A DNA stretch of 64,000 nt from Diphasiastrum complanatum (lineage: Eukaryota; Streptophyta; Lycopodiopsida; Lycopodiales; Lycopodiaceae): positions 1 through 64,000 of the forward strand of contig MU832161.1 of the NCBI GenBank assembly GCA_029204225.1. Direction: 5' to 3'. The notes beneath the pieces were generated by a model. The model saw only the letters and a program-made list of their open reading frames with translations, was not told the DNA's origin and did no database searches. Both the position numbers and the translations under genes were made by a program. Within the stretch, counting starts at the first letter, position 1, and every line of letters starts with the position of its first letter. Below are positions 43,380 through 56,100 of this stretch, piece by piece.

Positions 43380-45730
43380 GATGGTTTGCCAAGTTCTAAA
43401 AATGATAGCCATGTTTCAATAGAAGGCTTGATTGATGTGTCTAGTGCAAATCATCCTTCAATTGAGGATCTTTAAGATTTTTCCTCGTATGAGGAATGCC
43501 TCAAAAATATTGAGGATTGTGAGGTAAGTCATTCCATTTCTCAAGATTTTGTGTCTCCCTCTCCATCATATAGAATATTTTCTCCATCCAAAACAAAATG
43601 GATCTCAAACAGCTGGATTTGTGCAAAGTCCAAGAGATTCATCAAACAATCACATTGATATTACCCGAATTTTCATTTGTTTCCTCATCCCCTTTCCATC
43701 GTAGAATAAGAGCGTTTGGTAGAGAGAGAAAATCTTTTCTTATTTCAGATCAAAATCTCAATAAAACATTGCATTATAGTTGTTGTGCATCGATTTGTTT
43801 GTTTCGGTTGCGAAAAAAATAGATTGAAGTCCATCCGTGAATTTTATCTTGGTTTGGACCCTGATGGTCAAGACGTCTATTTGTCAACATGTATAGTTCC
43901 TTGCTTGAACAAACAATTTGAATATACTCTAAATAACATGTTTGTTTGTCGTAAAGCATTTCAGGTTGTTCTTAGTCTGGGTAATACTTGTTTGCATCGT
44001 ATTTTATATCATATTGAGAAAACCGGTTATATCATAATGCCTCTTCGAAATATTGGTCTCATTGCCCAACATGCTCTCTCGTGGACGGAAAGACATTTTT
44101 GTCTTCATTTTGAAGTGATGCCTACCACTGGCCAACTTCATTTGGCAAACAATTTTTCAAGGTCAAAGATTTTCTCATTGTACAAAGATGACATGGTTAG
44201 TGCAAATGAGAGCTTTATAAGTTACTCATATTTTACAAGAGTGTGAAAATCTCATTTCAACAATGTCATGATTCCTAGAAAAGTGAGAATGGGTCAGTGT
44301 AGTATTTTTCTCGAGCTGAAGAGTAGGAGAAAAATGGTCAGGGACGAGAATGAGATCAAGGATGTCAAAGAAGCTTTAAAGAAACACAGAGAGGAACAGG
44401 CCAGGGAGAGACATAAAGCAATGCACCATCGAAAAAAATGTTTTTCTTCTCTAGAAAAATATGTTATGATGGTTATTGATGGAATGGACCAAAAGAAGAC
44501 ATACTTACCTCATTTTGCTCGACCTCCAAAAGAGATTATAGACGATACATTGATTCAAATGCATTTTGTTGGGTGCTTGATATATAACGTCCGTGTGCAT
44601 CCTAAAGCTTTTTTGACGTATCCAAACATTCGCAATGATCCCAGCCTTACTGTTACTATTATGCATAAGGTGATGTATGCTTGGCCCAAAAGCTTACCCC
44701 GTGTGTTGTATTGACAACTAGACAATACAACTTGGGAAAATAAAAATCAAATGGTGTTAGGATATCATAATATGTTGGTGGTGAAAAAGATATTTAGAAA
44801 GATTAAACTTAATTTTTTGCTTGTTGGTCATACTCATGACCACATCAATCAGATGTTTAGTACTTTTTCAAAGAAATTATCGTGACATGATGCTTTTACT
44901 CTTCCCAGAATGATATTTCTCATTGAAGAAGCTTATACACCCAGACCACAAGTACTCCATTTAAGAGAAACTTTCAATTTAAAGTTGTTTGCCAAGGGTG
45001 CAGATAATGATTCATCTTTTGAACACCTAAATGATATTAGCTTCCAACATTGTTTCCGAATCATACCCTTGGAGAATGACAATGTCTTTCTAATTGCAAA
45101 ACAATCGTCATCTGGAACAGAATGGCTTCCAAAGGATGGACTGAAGTTTCTAAAATTCATTCCGAAAATCGATATGAAAGCAACCAAGCAAATGCCTCTA
45201 TTAAATAAAAAAGGGACGAAGGATGCATAAAAGAGAAATAGAGCGATCACTTATATGGTTTGTCTACAGGAGCAAAGAATTCTTCTTGACAAAGCACATT
45301 AATATGCAAGTGATGGTAGCTGTGATTGGTGGAATGATTTCTTTGCAGAACAGGAATGGATATTGGATAGAATCAACAATCATCATAATGACTTGTCTAC
45401 CGAGTTTGTGTGGCCAAATGCATCAGCTACAAAAGATATCGACGACCCAATCAGTCCTCATGTGCCTCGAGAATATATCATTCCTCCTTCCAAAAATAGA
45501 GAAATATATCCTGGCTCAAGAAGATTGACGACAAGAAAAAATCAAATGGAGGAAACATGGCACGAGGATCCACAAGATTTGAAAGAAGGTTCATTGATTG
45601 CAACACTTGCATCTGACGATCCATTACAACATCCATTTTGGATTGCCAAGGTGTTGTCTATGTCTAGTGATTCTAGAACAAATCTAATAGCTTCAATTAC
45701 TGTACATTGGTTTCAAGTAGATCATGCTGA
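43380..45730 (+). pseudogene. DUF7869-like transposase-type gene (broken)
   Basis: N-terminal Ser-rich part, a Cys-containing start (HYSCC), then REFYLGLDPDGQDVYLST, MFVCRKAFQVVLSLG and MPTTGQLHLANNFSRSKIF. The core is VMMVIDGMDQKKTYLPHF (IDGMDQ at about 44475-44492), then LDNTTWENKNQ (44714) and LVGHTHDHINQMFSTF (44823-44860), the spaced acidic/His motifs typical of the DUF7869 RNase H-like family as I remember it. The C-terminal part has TEWLPKDGLKFLKF and, after a shift, PFWIAKVLSMSSDS..ITVHWF, like the PFWIGKV..HWY tail of relatives. Stops at 44714 (Gln to stop after LY) and 44885, plus frameshifts near 43810 and 45250, disable it. It is fused at about 45730 to a copia fragment. Confidence 0.65.
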
Positions 45731-47060
45731 TGTACAAGGTTTATTGATGATTCAGCCTACTATTTAATTTAGGAACCAACTATTGTCGAAGATGCACTCA
45801 CTGCAATCAAACTCAAATCTCTGGAGAGAAGTGATGGACCGAGAGTATGCCTCTCTAATAAAAAACTAGACATGGCCAATTGTTGAATTGCTTGTCAGCA
45901 ACAATCTTATTGATTGCAAATGGGTCTTTAAGGTCAAGTACAAAGCTGATGGGAGTATCGATCAAAGGAAGGCTTGACTAGTAGCATGAAGATTTTCACA
46001 GATCCCAAACATCAACTACAATGAGACTTTTAGTCTTGTAGTCAATCACTCCTCAATTCAAACACTCCTATCGTATGCTGCTACAGCCAACTTCGAGGTA
46101 CATGACTCTGATGAGAGCCTTTCAATGGATCATGTAGCCATGAATTGGCTCAGTGAGCTGACTACAAAAGAGATATTAGGTTTGGTATAGACCATTGCAT
46201 ACATGAGAGATCCAAGTATCGACTAGTAGGGATACTCTCTCATTTGCTCCTTTTTCTACTTTGTTTGAGGACATTGGTCCTTCGACAATCATAGGCCTGG
46301 GTTAATTGGTGAGTGAGCTTCTTTACAATTTATCAAATTATATCTAATGAGTGTGTTGTGAAGATACATTTGTTGAGTAATATAGGTCATTCTTCTCTGT
46401 GGATTTAAATTCCTAGACAGTAGTGAGCTTCGTCCAAATCTGTCATGTCGAATTCTAAGAAGACCATTTGTTTAGCATCTTTTATCAAATTGACACTATT
46501 GCTGAAAAGTAGTGTGTCATTAATATATAAGGTGACAATGATAAATGAATGTTGCACTGACTTGAAATAAACATTCGAATCAACAATGCTTGGTTTGTAG
46601 CCATGTCGGATGAGGAACATGTTGATCCTCTGAAACCAAGCTCTACTTGATTGTTTCAAGCCATGAAGTGCCTTGTGGAGTTTGCATACATGATTCTCCT
46701 TATTGTTGAGAACGTCTCCCTCGGGCTGCATCATGTAGATATTTTCTTGGATCACTCCATTTAGATAAGTTGTTTGTACTAGATTCACATCTAGATTTAC
46801 ATTCTTCTTCAACAATGGTTCTATCTCTTGGAACAGTCATAAGCAAACTTCTATTGCTCTTTCTTCAATAGAGTCAGAGTATATTGCTGCTTCTCAAGCT
46901 ATTAAAGAAGCAATATGGTTGAGAAATTTGTTGTTAGACATTTTTCTAAATCAGTATATTCCAACAATTGTACTATGTGATAAGCACTGAGCATGGATGC
47001 ACACAACAGATTTTGTGCATAGCTTAGTCTGACGATCTAGATTAAGAGGGGGGTGTTGGA
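45731..47060 (+). mobile_element. Copia fragment E with an internal inversion
   Basis: Plus-strand RT start: DDSAYYLI, TAG (45770-45772), EPTIVEDALTAI, WREVMDREYASLIKN, KWVFKVKYKADGSI, up to ANFEVH at about 46100. From about 46105 to 46815 the next RT segments run on the minus strand (VQTTYLNGVIQENIYMMQPE, HKALHGLKQSSRAWFQRIN, YINDTLLFSN, DMTDLDEAHYCLGI, then GSLMYAMVYTKPNISF near 46210). From about 46803 the plus strand resumes with FFNNGSISWNSHKQ and ALSSIESEYIAASQA (RNase H). Closest in the window to copia B. Catalytic YVDD is YIND. Non-functional. Confidence 0.75.
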
Positions 47061-47560
47061 TCTATTCCTTCTCCTTCTAAATCCTATTGTTAATCTCAAT
47101 TCATTCATTTTGGTGATCAAACGATCTTCGAATCGTTGTAGCTATTACTGAACCAAGATCAGTTAGTTTCGAGCACACTGTTACTACCACAACTGTCTTA
47201 TGCTCTTCACATCACTTGACTTATATTCTTTACTTTTGAATCTTATTGCATTTAGGATAATGTCAGTGTGCATGCTCTGCTTTCTTTATCATTTTGTATG
47301 ATTGCTCTTAACAAATTTGTCTAAACTGTCTGACTTTCATTTTCACAACAAATAGTCATTCAACTTCGTGTTTATCTATGTAATCATCTCATTCGGTCCT
47401 AATACTTCAAACTCAGAACTATGTCGAATCAGCCGAGTCTTTGGACTTGACACTCTAATTTGAATCGATGGGCGTAGTACATGCATTGAGGAATCAGTCG
47501 ATTCCCAACATACTTATGGGACGCTCAAGATGTCAACAATGAGGGACAAATGCTCCACTC
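47054..47560 (+). repeat. Presumed 3' LTR of copia fragment E
   Basis: A purine tract (AAGAGGGGGG) is followed by TGTTGGATCTATTCC, like the start of the copia B LTR. The far end is not determined. Confidence 0.4.
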
Positions 47561-47812
47561 AACATATATAACTTTCAAAAAGCAATTACTTCTACAAAAG
47601 CTTGATTGTCCCACTTTATTATACATTAGAAGTTGTTGTCTAAATAGACTGTTGGAAGAAGACGATTCACCCATCTTCCTTCTAAGTCGGGTGTAGTCCG
47701 GGGAGTGGGCTCGTTTCTATGAGCCTTGGAGATGCTTACGCAACAAGAAAAAGCAAGAACTACTTCTACTTACAAGCAATGTTGCAAATAACCTCAAAAC
47801 ATAACCAAATAG

Positions 47813-49400
<1,588 letters not shown>

Positions 49401-49409
49401 AGTTAACAC

Positions 49410-49950
49410 TCTGCTCTTTTCTCCATCAACATCAACTTTATTTCCGAGAACAACAAATGAAAAATTCTCAAGGTTCGATGGGCTTGCTTGTTGAATACAA
49501 ACAGTGGTCAAAATACATGTATATTGTGCTTGCATATATCTTTCATATTTAGTAAAAACAACATAGGACACCTAAATTAAAAACTCATCATGCCGATTGC
49601 TGAGGTTATTAAATGATTTCATCACATTCACATCATAGACAAGAACACAACAATCTACACCCTTGTAAAAAACTACACCAAGGCTTTGAAATATTTCTTG
49701 GCCAGTTGTATCCCAAATCTATAATCATGAAATACACTAAGTTTCTGGTGCACAAAGAAAGAGTGAGACAAAACAACCAAGACATTATGTTGCCAGGCAA
49801 ACAACCAATAGGGTCTACTCACCTACATGGTTAGCAATCTATCTTCAACTTGCACTTCCTCTGTGAGGAAATCAGAACCTCTAGTAGCCTTATACTAGTT
49901 ATTAAGCTTCTTGTCAAAATACAACCGCCCATTATAGCACAGTAACATCC
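49410..49950 (-). pseudogene. Rab7 (RABG3-type) small GTPase pseudogene, introns retained
   Basis: Three minus-strand exons of a vacuolar/late-endosomal Rab7 GTPase. Exon a (about 49935-49823): KKLNN, stop, YKATRGSDFLTEEVQVEDRLLTM, stop. Exon b (49718-49572): [34 protein letters not shown], stop. Exon c (49487-49410): ASPSNLENFSFVVLGNKVDV DGEKSR. The G3 motif WDTAGQE is WDTTGQE and the G4 motif NKVD is intact. All three stops (49895-49897, 49823-49825, 49572-49574) are TAG where Rab7 has Gln; two lie exactly at exon ends before a GT donor. The acceptor before exon c reads AA instead of AG. The P-loop exon and the C-terminal Cys region are not found. Intron positions are kept, so it arose by DNA duplication and not by retrocopying. 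Confidence 0.82.
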
Positions 49951-50386
49951 GTACTATTTAACACAATCAATGATCAATGTTACCACCATACTTTTGTACG
50001 CTCAAATGAGCATTTGTAGTTTGTTCCACCCGTTCAAATATATGATTTAAATAAAATACATGCATTTTGATTGCTTGGTTTTCTTCTTTACAGATAAGAT
50101 TGATTTTGTTCAAAATTTGAATGTCTAGGTGGTATTTATGAGCACTACTCTAGCTTGGTTAGCTAGTATACAGGGGAATAGAAGAAGAAGAAGAAAAGAC
50201 ATCCCATAGCCCAGGCCCTAGGACCAGGATCAAGGACTCACCCATCCCTGGCTATGCTCCATCACCCATATGATGGTGCTTGGGAAAATCGGCAAACCAT
50301 AGGAATAAAATCGATTGGGTTTTTTAAAAACCGATAATTTCTTTCAAAAATCGATATTGTAAAATGTGTAACGATTTTATACACAA

Positions 50387-50388
<2 letters not shown>

Positions 50389-50420
<32 letters not shown>
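50389..50420. repeat. (TA)n microsatellite
   Basis: About 16 AT units. Confidence 0.9.
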
Positions 50421-50422
<2 letters not shown>

Positions 50423-50832
50423 CTAAATAAAAGTATTCAAAACACTAAGAAGTTGTATAAAATGCAGGTTTTTTTTAAGGAAGAGTGGTCCCATCAATAC
50501 ACGAGGCTCCCTCTCATCATCCATCCATGCAGGTTTTTTCATTGAAATTATGAGCGAATATGCCCATTTTCTAATTCAGGTTTCTAAATCGAGCAAATAT
50601 GAGCCGTTGACCGGTATATCAATGCATTATACCAATTACAAATACTACTTACTGCTCAGTACTCACTCTCGACCTTTATCCGTTGGGTCCATGGATCTTT
50701 CAATGGATGTTTCCTGGATCCGCTGGCTAAGGACATTTTATCTTGTTGCACTGCTTTTCATCTTATTATTTCCTCCCGTCCCGACTCCCGACCCACCCAC
50801 CCGCCATAGCTCCACTTTCTTCTTCTTCTTTC

Positions 50833-50836
<4 letters not shown>

Positions 50837-50866
<30 letters not shown>
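50837..50866 (+). repeat. (CT)n microsatellite
   Basis: About 15 CT units, 1.4 kb upstream of the start codon of the 685-aa gene. Confidence 0.9.
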
Positions 50867-50871
<5 letters not shown>

Positions 50872-52280
50872 GTTGTATCTTTTTCTTTACGTTTCTTAGC
50901 AGCAGCAGCACCGGCGGCAAAGTTATTAGTGATTTGATAGCAGCAGCAAGCGATTATGGACTGAACATAGAGATGAGTGTTGAGTGCTAATTGTTATAAG
51001 AAGCTGTCTGTTTGTGTGTCTGGACTCTGGCCCTCTGAGCATTCATTGTTTGGTGTTCAATCCGTTATTGTGTCGCTTGAAGAGCTTTTGCATGCAGTAG
51101 CTGTGTTTCCTACTGACGGCTCTTTACCCCCCTTGAATGGCGACTGCATAAGACGGAGCTGCAGATTGAGGTTCTGTCCTGACTCCTGATAAACACGTAG
51201 CTTATTTTTCTTGTTCTTAACTTTAGATGTAAACTGAAGCCTGCCGTTAGATGCCGATGTTATTCTCATTACTCTGGCTGAAGATTAGTTTGTCTGTGTA
51301 ATTGCAGGTGCATATTATTTAGGTTAGATGTTGAGCGATGTTGCGTTGTGTTTTGGTTTATCGTAATGGCATATAGGCCGCAGCTGGCTAGGGTTCTGTA
51401 GGTGCAAAAGAAGTCTGATGTCAAGTAGTGCCAAAGGAATGTTTTGTATGGTTTTGTCTTGTGCTTATTCGTGCAATGGTGTTCCAACTTTCATCGTTTT
51501 ATTTTCTGGTAAAGTTTTGTCGAGATTCTGACAATCCCATATAAGCGGCTTCAATTTCATTTCCGTCGGGAAAGCGGTCAAGAACCTTGTTGCTCAAGTT
51601 ATCAGGACTTAGTCTCTGTTATGACCTATCATTCAAGTATTTGAGATTAAACACGTTGAGAAGTGTACGTATGAACGCCAAATAGCAGTCGGAAGTCAGT
51701 TTTGAATGCACCCTAAGTTGCTCTTTACGAGAACATTGTGAGCGTCATGGAAGTTCATTCTGATCAATGATTTTCTGGTTGGGAGGTTACTTTACACGGC
51801 GGCTAGTTGATCCTTGGTCGACGTGAATGGTTTTATAGCCCTCAATTCTGCCACGGCTCCTTCAAAGGACATAGTCTGGATAGAATAGCTGACACTCATC
51901 AGCAACGAGGCCTTATCGGCTGCCTTTAAAGCCTTGTCGCCCCAAAACTGCGAGCGATTTTACAAAACGGCAATTCCAGAGGAATGCCTATCGCACCACA
52001 TTGCTTTTATGGCGTAACCTTGTTCCCGAATTCCTGTAAGGCGAGCTTTTATCTTCTCTTGAGTTGTGAGTACTGGGGCAGGACCACAGCAATGGCTTGA
52101 TTTATGAAATGGGTTGAAAGGTGCAGATTCGTCATTTAGCCTAGCCCTAGCTATCAATGCTTTCTAGATTAGTTTTGACGATGCCTAAAGTTCGAGTGGA
52201 GAGACGTCTTGGAGTTATTAAGGGGCTGTGGTAAGCTTCTGCCTATTGGCCTGTTTTGTTTATCATGGTCTGTCCTCCGG

Positions 52281-55200
52281 ATGGAAAGGAAGGAACCGTC
52301 TTTGGTGCCAGAATGGCTTAAGGGAGCTGCGGCTGGTGCAACGGGAGGGGTTTCTCAGTTTCCACAGTCATCCTTTCATCAAGGTTTGAACATAACTACT
52401 GTTTGTTTTCCGTTCTTTTGGCACGAGGCCCATTGTCATGGGAGTATGGAAATATTCTGCTGAAAAACCCATGCTTTTTTTTAACCGAAATTTTTCCTAA
52501 AGATGTATGTGTGGTTTGGGCACTAGATTACTTTAATCATCTCTTACGTTTTGGATTTGGTAGGTAGTCCGATCAGCTTGATTGGGATTTTTAGATTCGC
52601 ATCATCATGAACCTTCACTTAATTCTGTTGTGTAAATGTGACAGACGGAAGCAGTGGTTCGCTTCATTCAAGCAAACGAGTTGCTCCGAATGCAATTGCA
52701 GATTCATCGCCGCATGCATTTCCAGAGCGTGCAGTCCACCCCTCTTCTCGAAGACCAGGTACTGGTGATGGACTACTTGAGCATTCTGCAGAACGATTTC
52801 CTCGTCCAAAATCATCTTTTGTTTCTAGTCGCAGTAGTTTTCATCATGGCAATGGACTTGATTTGGACACACAGTCTAATCATGAGTGGAACCATGAAAA
52901 GTTCCGTTTGCAACGAGAGAGGAGCAAGGATATTGCTCTTGATTCTGCTGGAAATCACAAGAAAGAAAAAGATCAATACTGTTCAGAATCTTCTTCGTTG
53001 CGTAGGCAGAGTACTGAAAAGCACATAAGGTATGCAGCAGATGTACCTATTCGTCGCATGAATTCAATGGTAAAATTGTCAAAGAACGAGTCATCTTCAC
53101 ATCCAATTACCGGTAGTGGTCTTGCAAGCAACATGCAAAAGGCAGTATTTGAGCAGAATTTTCCTTCCCTTAATGCTCAAGAGAGGCTTGCTGCTGTTCA
53201 CTCAAGCCTTGGAAATGTATACGTTTTAAACAGCAGTCTTCTTGAGGAACCTTCTTCGAGGACAGATGGGATTTCAAGTAAGGTGCGAGTTGCTTACTGG
53301 GACAAAGTTCCTTATAACGATATGGACGTTGGAAGCTCAGGAATGAGTGATGAACCAACTAAAAGTAGTGATTCCATACAGAACAACGTTTTGTCAGCAG
53401 ATTTGGCAGCATCCATCTCGCAACCAATGCTGTCCTCCACTCATGTTCTAAAACCTGCAAAAGTAAGAAGCTGAGTCTTGTATTGAGGAAGCATCAATGA
53501 CTTTTTGTTTTTTTATTTTATTTTTTACGTTCCTCCCTAAGCCCTTATAGGTATTCATGAGCATAAATCCATATTACTGATGACTATATACAGCTTGCAG
53601 GAGGAACTCGGCAGTTGGAAGAGATTGCGCTAAAACAATTGAAACAGCTGGTGCCCAAAAAACCTGTATTTTCGAAATTGATGGTACTTATGTGCCTTCT
53701 CTAAGTTGCTTATCAATATACATCTTGATGTTACTTATGTTAGCGGCTGGCAATTTAAAATCCACAAGATGTTGTGATGAAATTTTATAGAAGTTCGTGA
53801 AACTGAAACTTAAAGTAGGCATTACTAGTTCATCCGATAAGTCTGCTGTCCTATTTTTACAGAGGCACCTGTATTGACTGAAAGTTTGAAAGTTTTGAAA
53901 ACATCTGAAAGTTTTGAAAACATCTGAAAGTTTTTGTTGTTGTTATTGTTACTGTGTTTGATTTTCAACTTTTCCTGATAGAGGTCAAGCTGTGATGAAG
54001 GAGTATGCTCTGTACCAAATGCTAGAGATGAAGTTGTATTCGACTTTTTTGTTTTGAGTAAAACCCTATTCAAATTTTTTGATGCGCTTATCTTGTGCAT
54101 GCGAATTTTCTTAAAGTCCAACAGGAACTGCACACAAAAAGAATGCAACCTATTTAGGATTTCTAAGCATATTGAAGTGGTTTTATAAAAAGTCAACTCA
54201 TCCTGTAAAAGGTTATATTTTCTTTGCTAAGTGCAGCCCAACGTGGTTCAGGAAGTGGAGCCAGTTATGGTTACATCTTGCATCACCCAAGCTTCAAGTC
54301 AAGCTTTCAATGCAACAACACTTTGTCCAGAGTTATCTAAGCCTACAGATGAGAATTTAGTGGCTGAAAAAAATAGCAGAGAAGCTGTTGTATCAAGTGC
54401 CCCGTTGGCAAAGCTTGAAGGAGGGACTTTTGTTCCTCTACCTGCCAGTTCTAGTACTAATGCGGCTATGGTGAAGAAAGGTGTCTCACGAAAAAACGGT
54501 ATGAATGCTGGTTTTAGTTTTCTGAAAAAGCCAAAGCAGCTACTTGATCGGAGGGCAGTTCCGATCGCATCTGTCACGCTGACTGGTGCCGAGGGTGGAA
54601 CTAGCCAGCAATTTAAGGAAGGAAGTTCTACAGGCAATGGCAGGCGGATTTCTGTCCAGGCGAAAAACCGTAGTGAATTTTTCAATGCTCTGAGGAGAAA
54701 AGCAGCTGGTGGTGGAACTGCTTTAAGTACATCTGATAACAAAAACTCTATGGTAGGGGATAAGATCGAAGAAGTTTGTGCTAGAGATGAACTCGAGGAT
54801 GACAATGTGCCTGAAGAAGGCAACTTACAAGGCAGTGCTCCTACCGTGGATGGTATCGAGGTTCCGAAAAGCTCTAGCAATTTGTCCATTGCTGGCAATT
54901 TCAGTGGAACCAAGAGAGAATTTCCTGCTAATGGATTGATTTTGGAAGGATCACAGGCCATTGTGAAGGAGTCTACTGCAGATGATCTTTCACTTGGCAC
55001 GTTGCAAGTCTCTGGTGATGCTGGATCTGAGGAAGAAGAGACTGCCTTTCTACGTTCTCTTGGTTGGCAGGAGAATACCAAGGAAGGAGAGGAAGCTTTG
55101 ACTGAAGAGGAAATCAACGCCTTTTACAAGGAGGTAGCAAGTACTCTGCTTATGCAACCCTGGTTTTGCCAATAGCTTCTTTTCTTGCTTCTTTTGGAGT

Positions 55201-55429
55201 GATTATTTATGAAGCATTCGTATCGTGTGAACATGAAACATTGGGACCTGAAATACTTGCATTTCTGCTTGTTTTGCAGCACATGACTTCACCTGTTCTC
55301 ATTTGGCAAAAACAAAGGCTAAAAACCCTCTCTGGGAAATCCCTTGTAGCAAGTGTTGGCAGTATTTCACCAGGTCTAAGTTCATCGGACTCTGATTCGG
55401 AGGAAGAACTAAACATACTTCATCGTTGA
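52281..55429 (+). CDS. Plant-specific Ser-rich protein, 685 aa, five exons
   Basis: Exons: 52281-52383, 52645-53462, 53594-53683, 54237-55133, 55280-55429, all GT-AG with consistent phases, giving 685 aa ending ELNILHR. It starts MERKEPSLVPEWLKGAAAGA, the hallmark N-terminus of an uncharacterised land-plant family. Other family-like blocks: QNFPSLNAQERLA (about residue 210), LEEIALKQLKQLVPKKP (exon 3), NGMNAGFSFLKKPK, KNRSEFFNALRRKA (a WW/short-linear-motif-like basic stretch), and the acidic C-terminal EEEETAFLRSLGWQENTKEG then LTEEEINAFYKE. It is mostly predicted disorder rich in Ser, Asn, Lys. No catalytic domain or membrane segment. Function unknown; nuclear or RNA-linked roles are guesses. 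No internal stop or frameshift, unlike its neighbours, so it is probably functional. Confidence 0.82.
53881..53934 (+). repeat. Short tandem repeat in intron 3 of the 685-aa gene
   Basis: CTGAAAGTTTTGAAAACAT occurs twice followed by a partial third copy. Confidence 0.8.
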
Positions 55430-56100
55430 GTTTTACATTCAATTTGTAGCACAAGCAGTGTGACAGCTGCATATATGATGGATGCTGTTCAGCAATGTTG
55501 TTATGCTTTACGCATGGCTAGTGCTAAATTTTTGCAAGAGAATTCTGGAACGAGTTCCGATTGTACTTCTCCGGATTGATCACCGTGTATTTGAGTTATC
55601 GGGTTGTTGATCCACTTTTGATTATCATGCGGGCACATTCATGGAACCTTGAAGATAATTTTTTCTAGAATTCATGTTTGTTTTGAGTTGCTGGTGCTTT
55701 GCAAGCTTTTTGGGGATAATATCTTTGGCCCTTTGATGAAAGGGTTATTTCAGAATACTCAAATGTTCAGTTCTGGACAAATGTTATCACACTTGGTAGG
55801 GTTGTTATTTTTGGGTCTCCAATTTTGTGCCCTTATTCCTACATAATTTCAGAGTGTGGCCTAAGAGATGCTATGGTTTGCAAGCACATGTTAAAATTTT
55901 AACAGAACCAAGCATCGAGTCTTTTTCAATGAAAACGTATTAAAATGTATGATAAGCAGAAATGCGTGATCTGCTAAACTTTCCACTCGTGGGTTTTATA
56001 TACAGATATCCTCTTATGTGACCTGTAGGATGTAGTGCTTGTTATCATATATCATGTTGTATAAAGCATAAGAAAAAGTTGGCAAAAAGGGATGTGTTGA
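55430..56100 (+). other. Presumed 3' untranslated region of the 685-aa gene
   Basis: T-rich sequence after the TGA stop. Possible polyadenylation signals are diffuse (AATGAAAACG, TTAAAATGTATG near 55930). The end is not determined. Confidence 0.35.

Larger units (their letters stand above)
49960..52280 (+). promoter_or_regulatory. Upstream region and presumed 5' leader of the 685-aa gene
   Basis: Contains (TA)n at about 50389-50420, (CT)n at 50837-50866, and an AGCAGCAGCA-rich stretch near 50900. CT-rich tracts are common in plant core promoters and 5' leaders. Short open frames (50550-50990, 50977-51189) may be upstream ORFs or chance. I cannot place the transcription start or any leader intron. 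Confidence 0.3.

Noticed and set aside
49410-49950. UAG reassigned to glutamine
   Set aside because: The intact 685-aa gene uses standard codons with no internal TAG, and the relics carry other stop types and frameshifts as well; methylation decay explains the pattern better.
54299-55117. 272-codon minus-strand frame over exon 4 of the 685-aa gene
   Set aside because: Shadow frame. The plus strand has the conserved motifs and splice sites.
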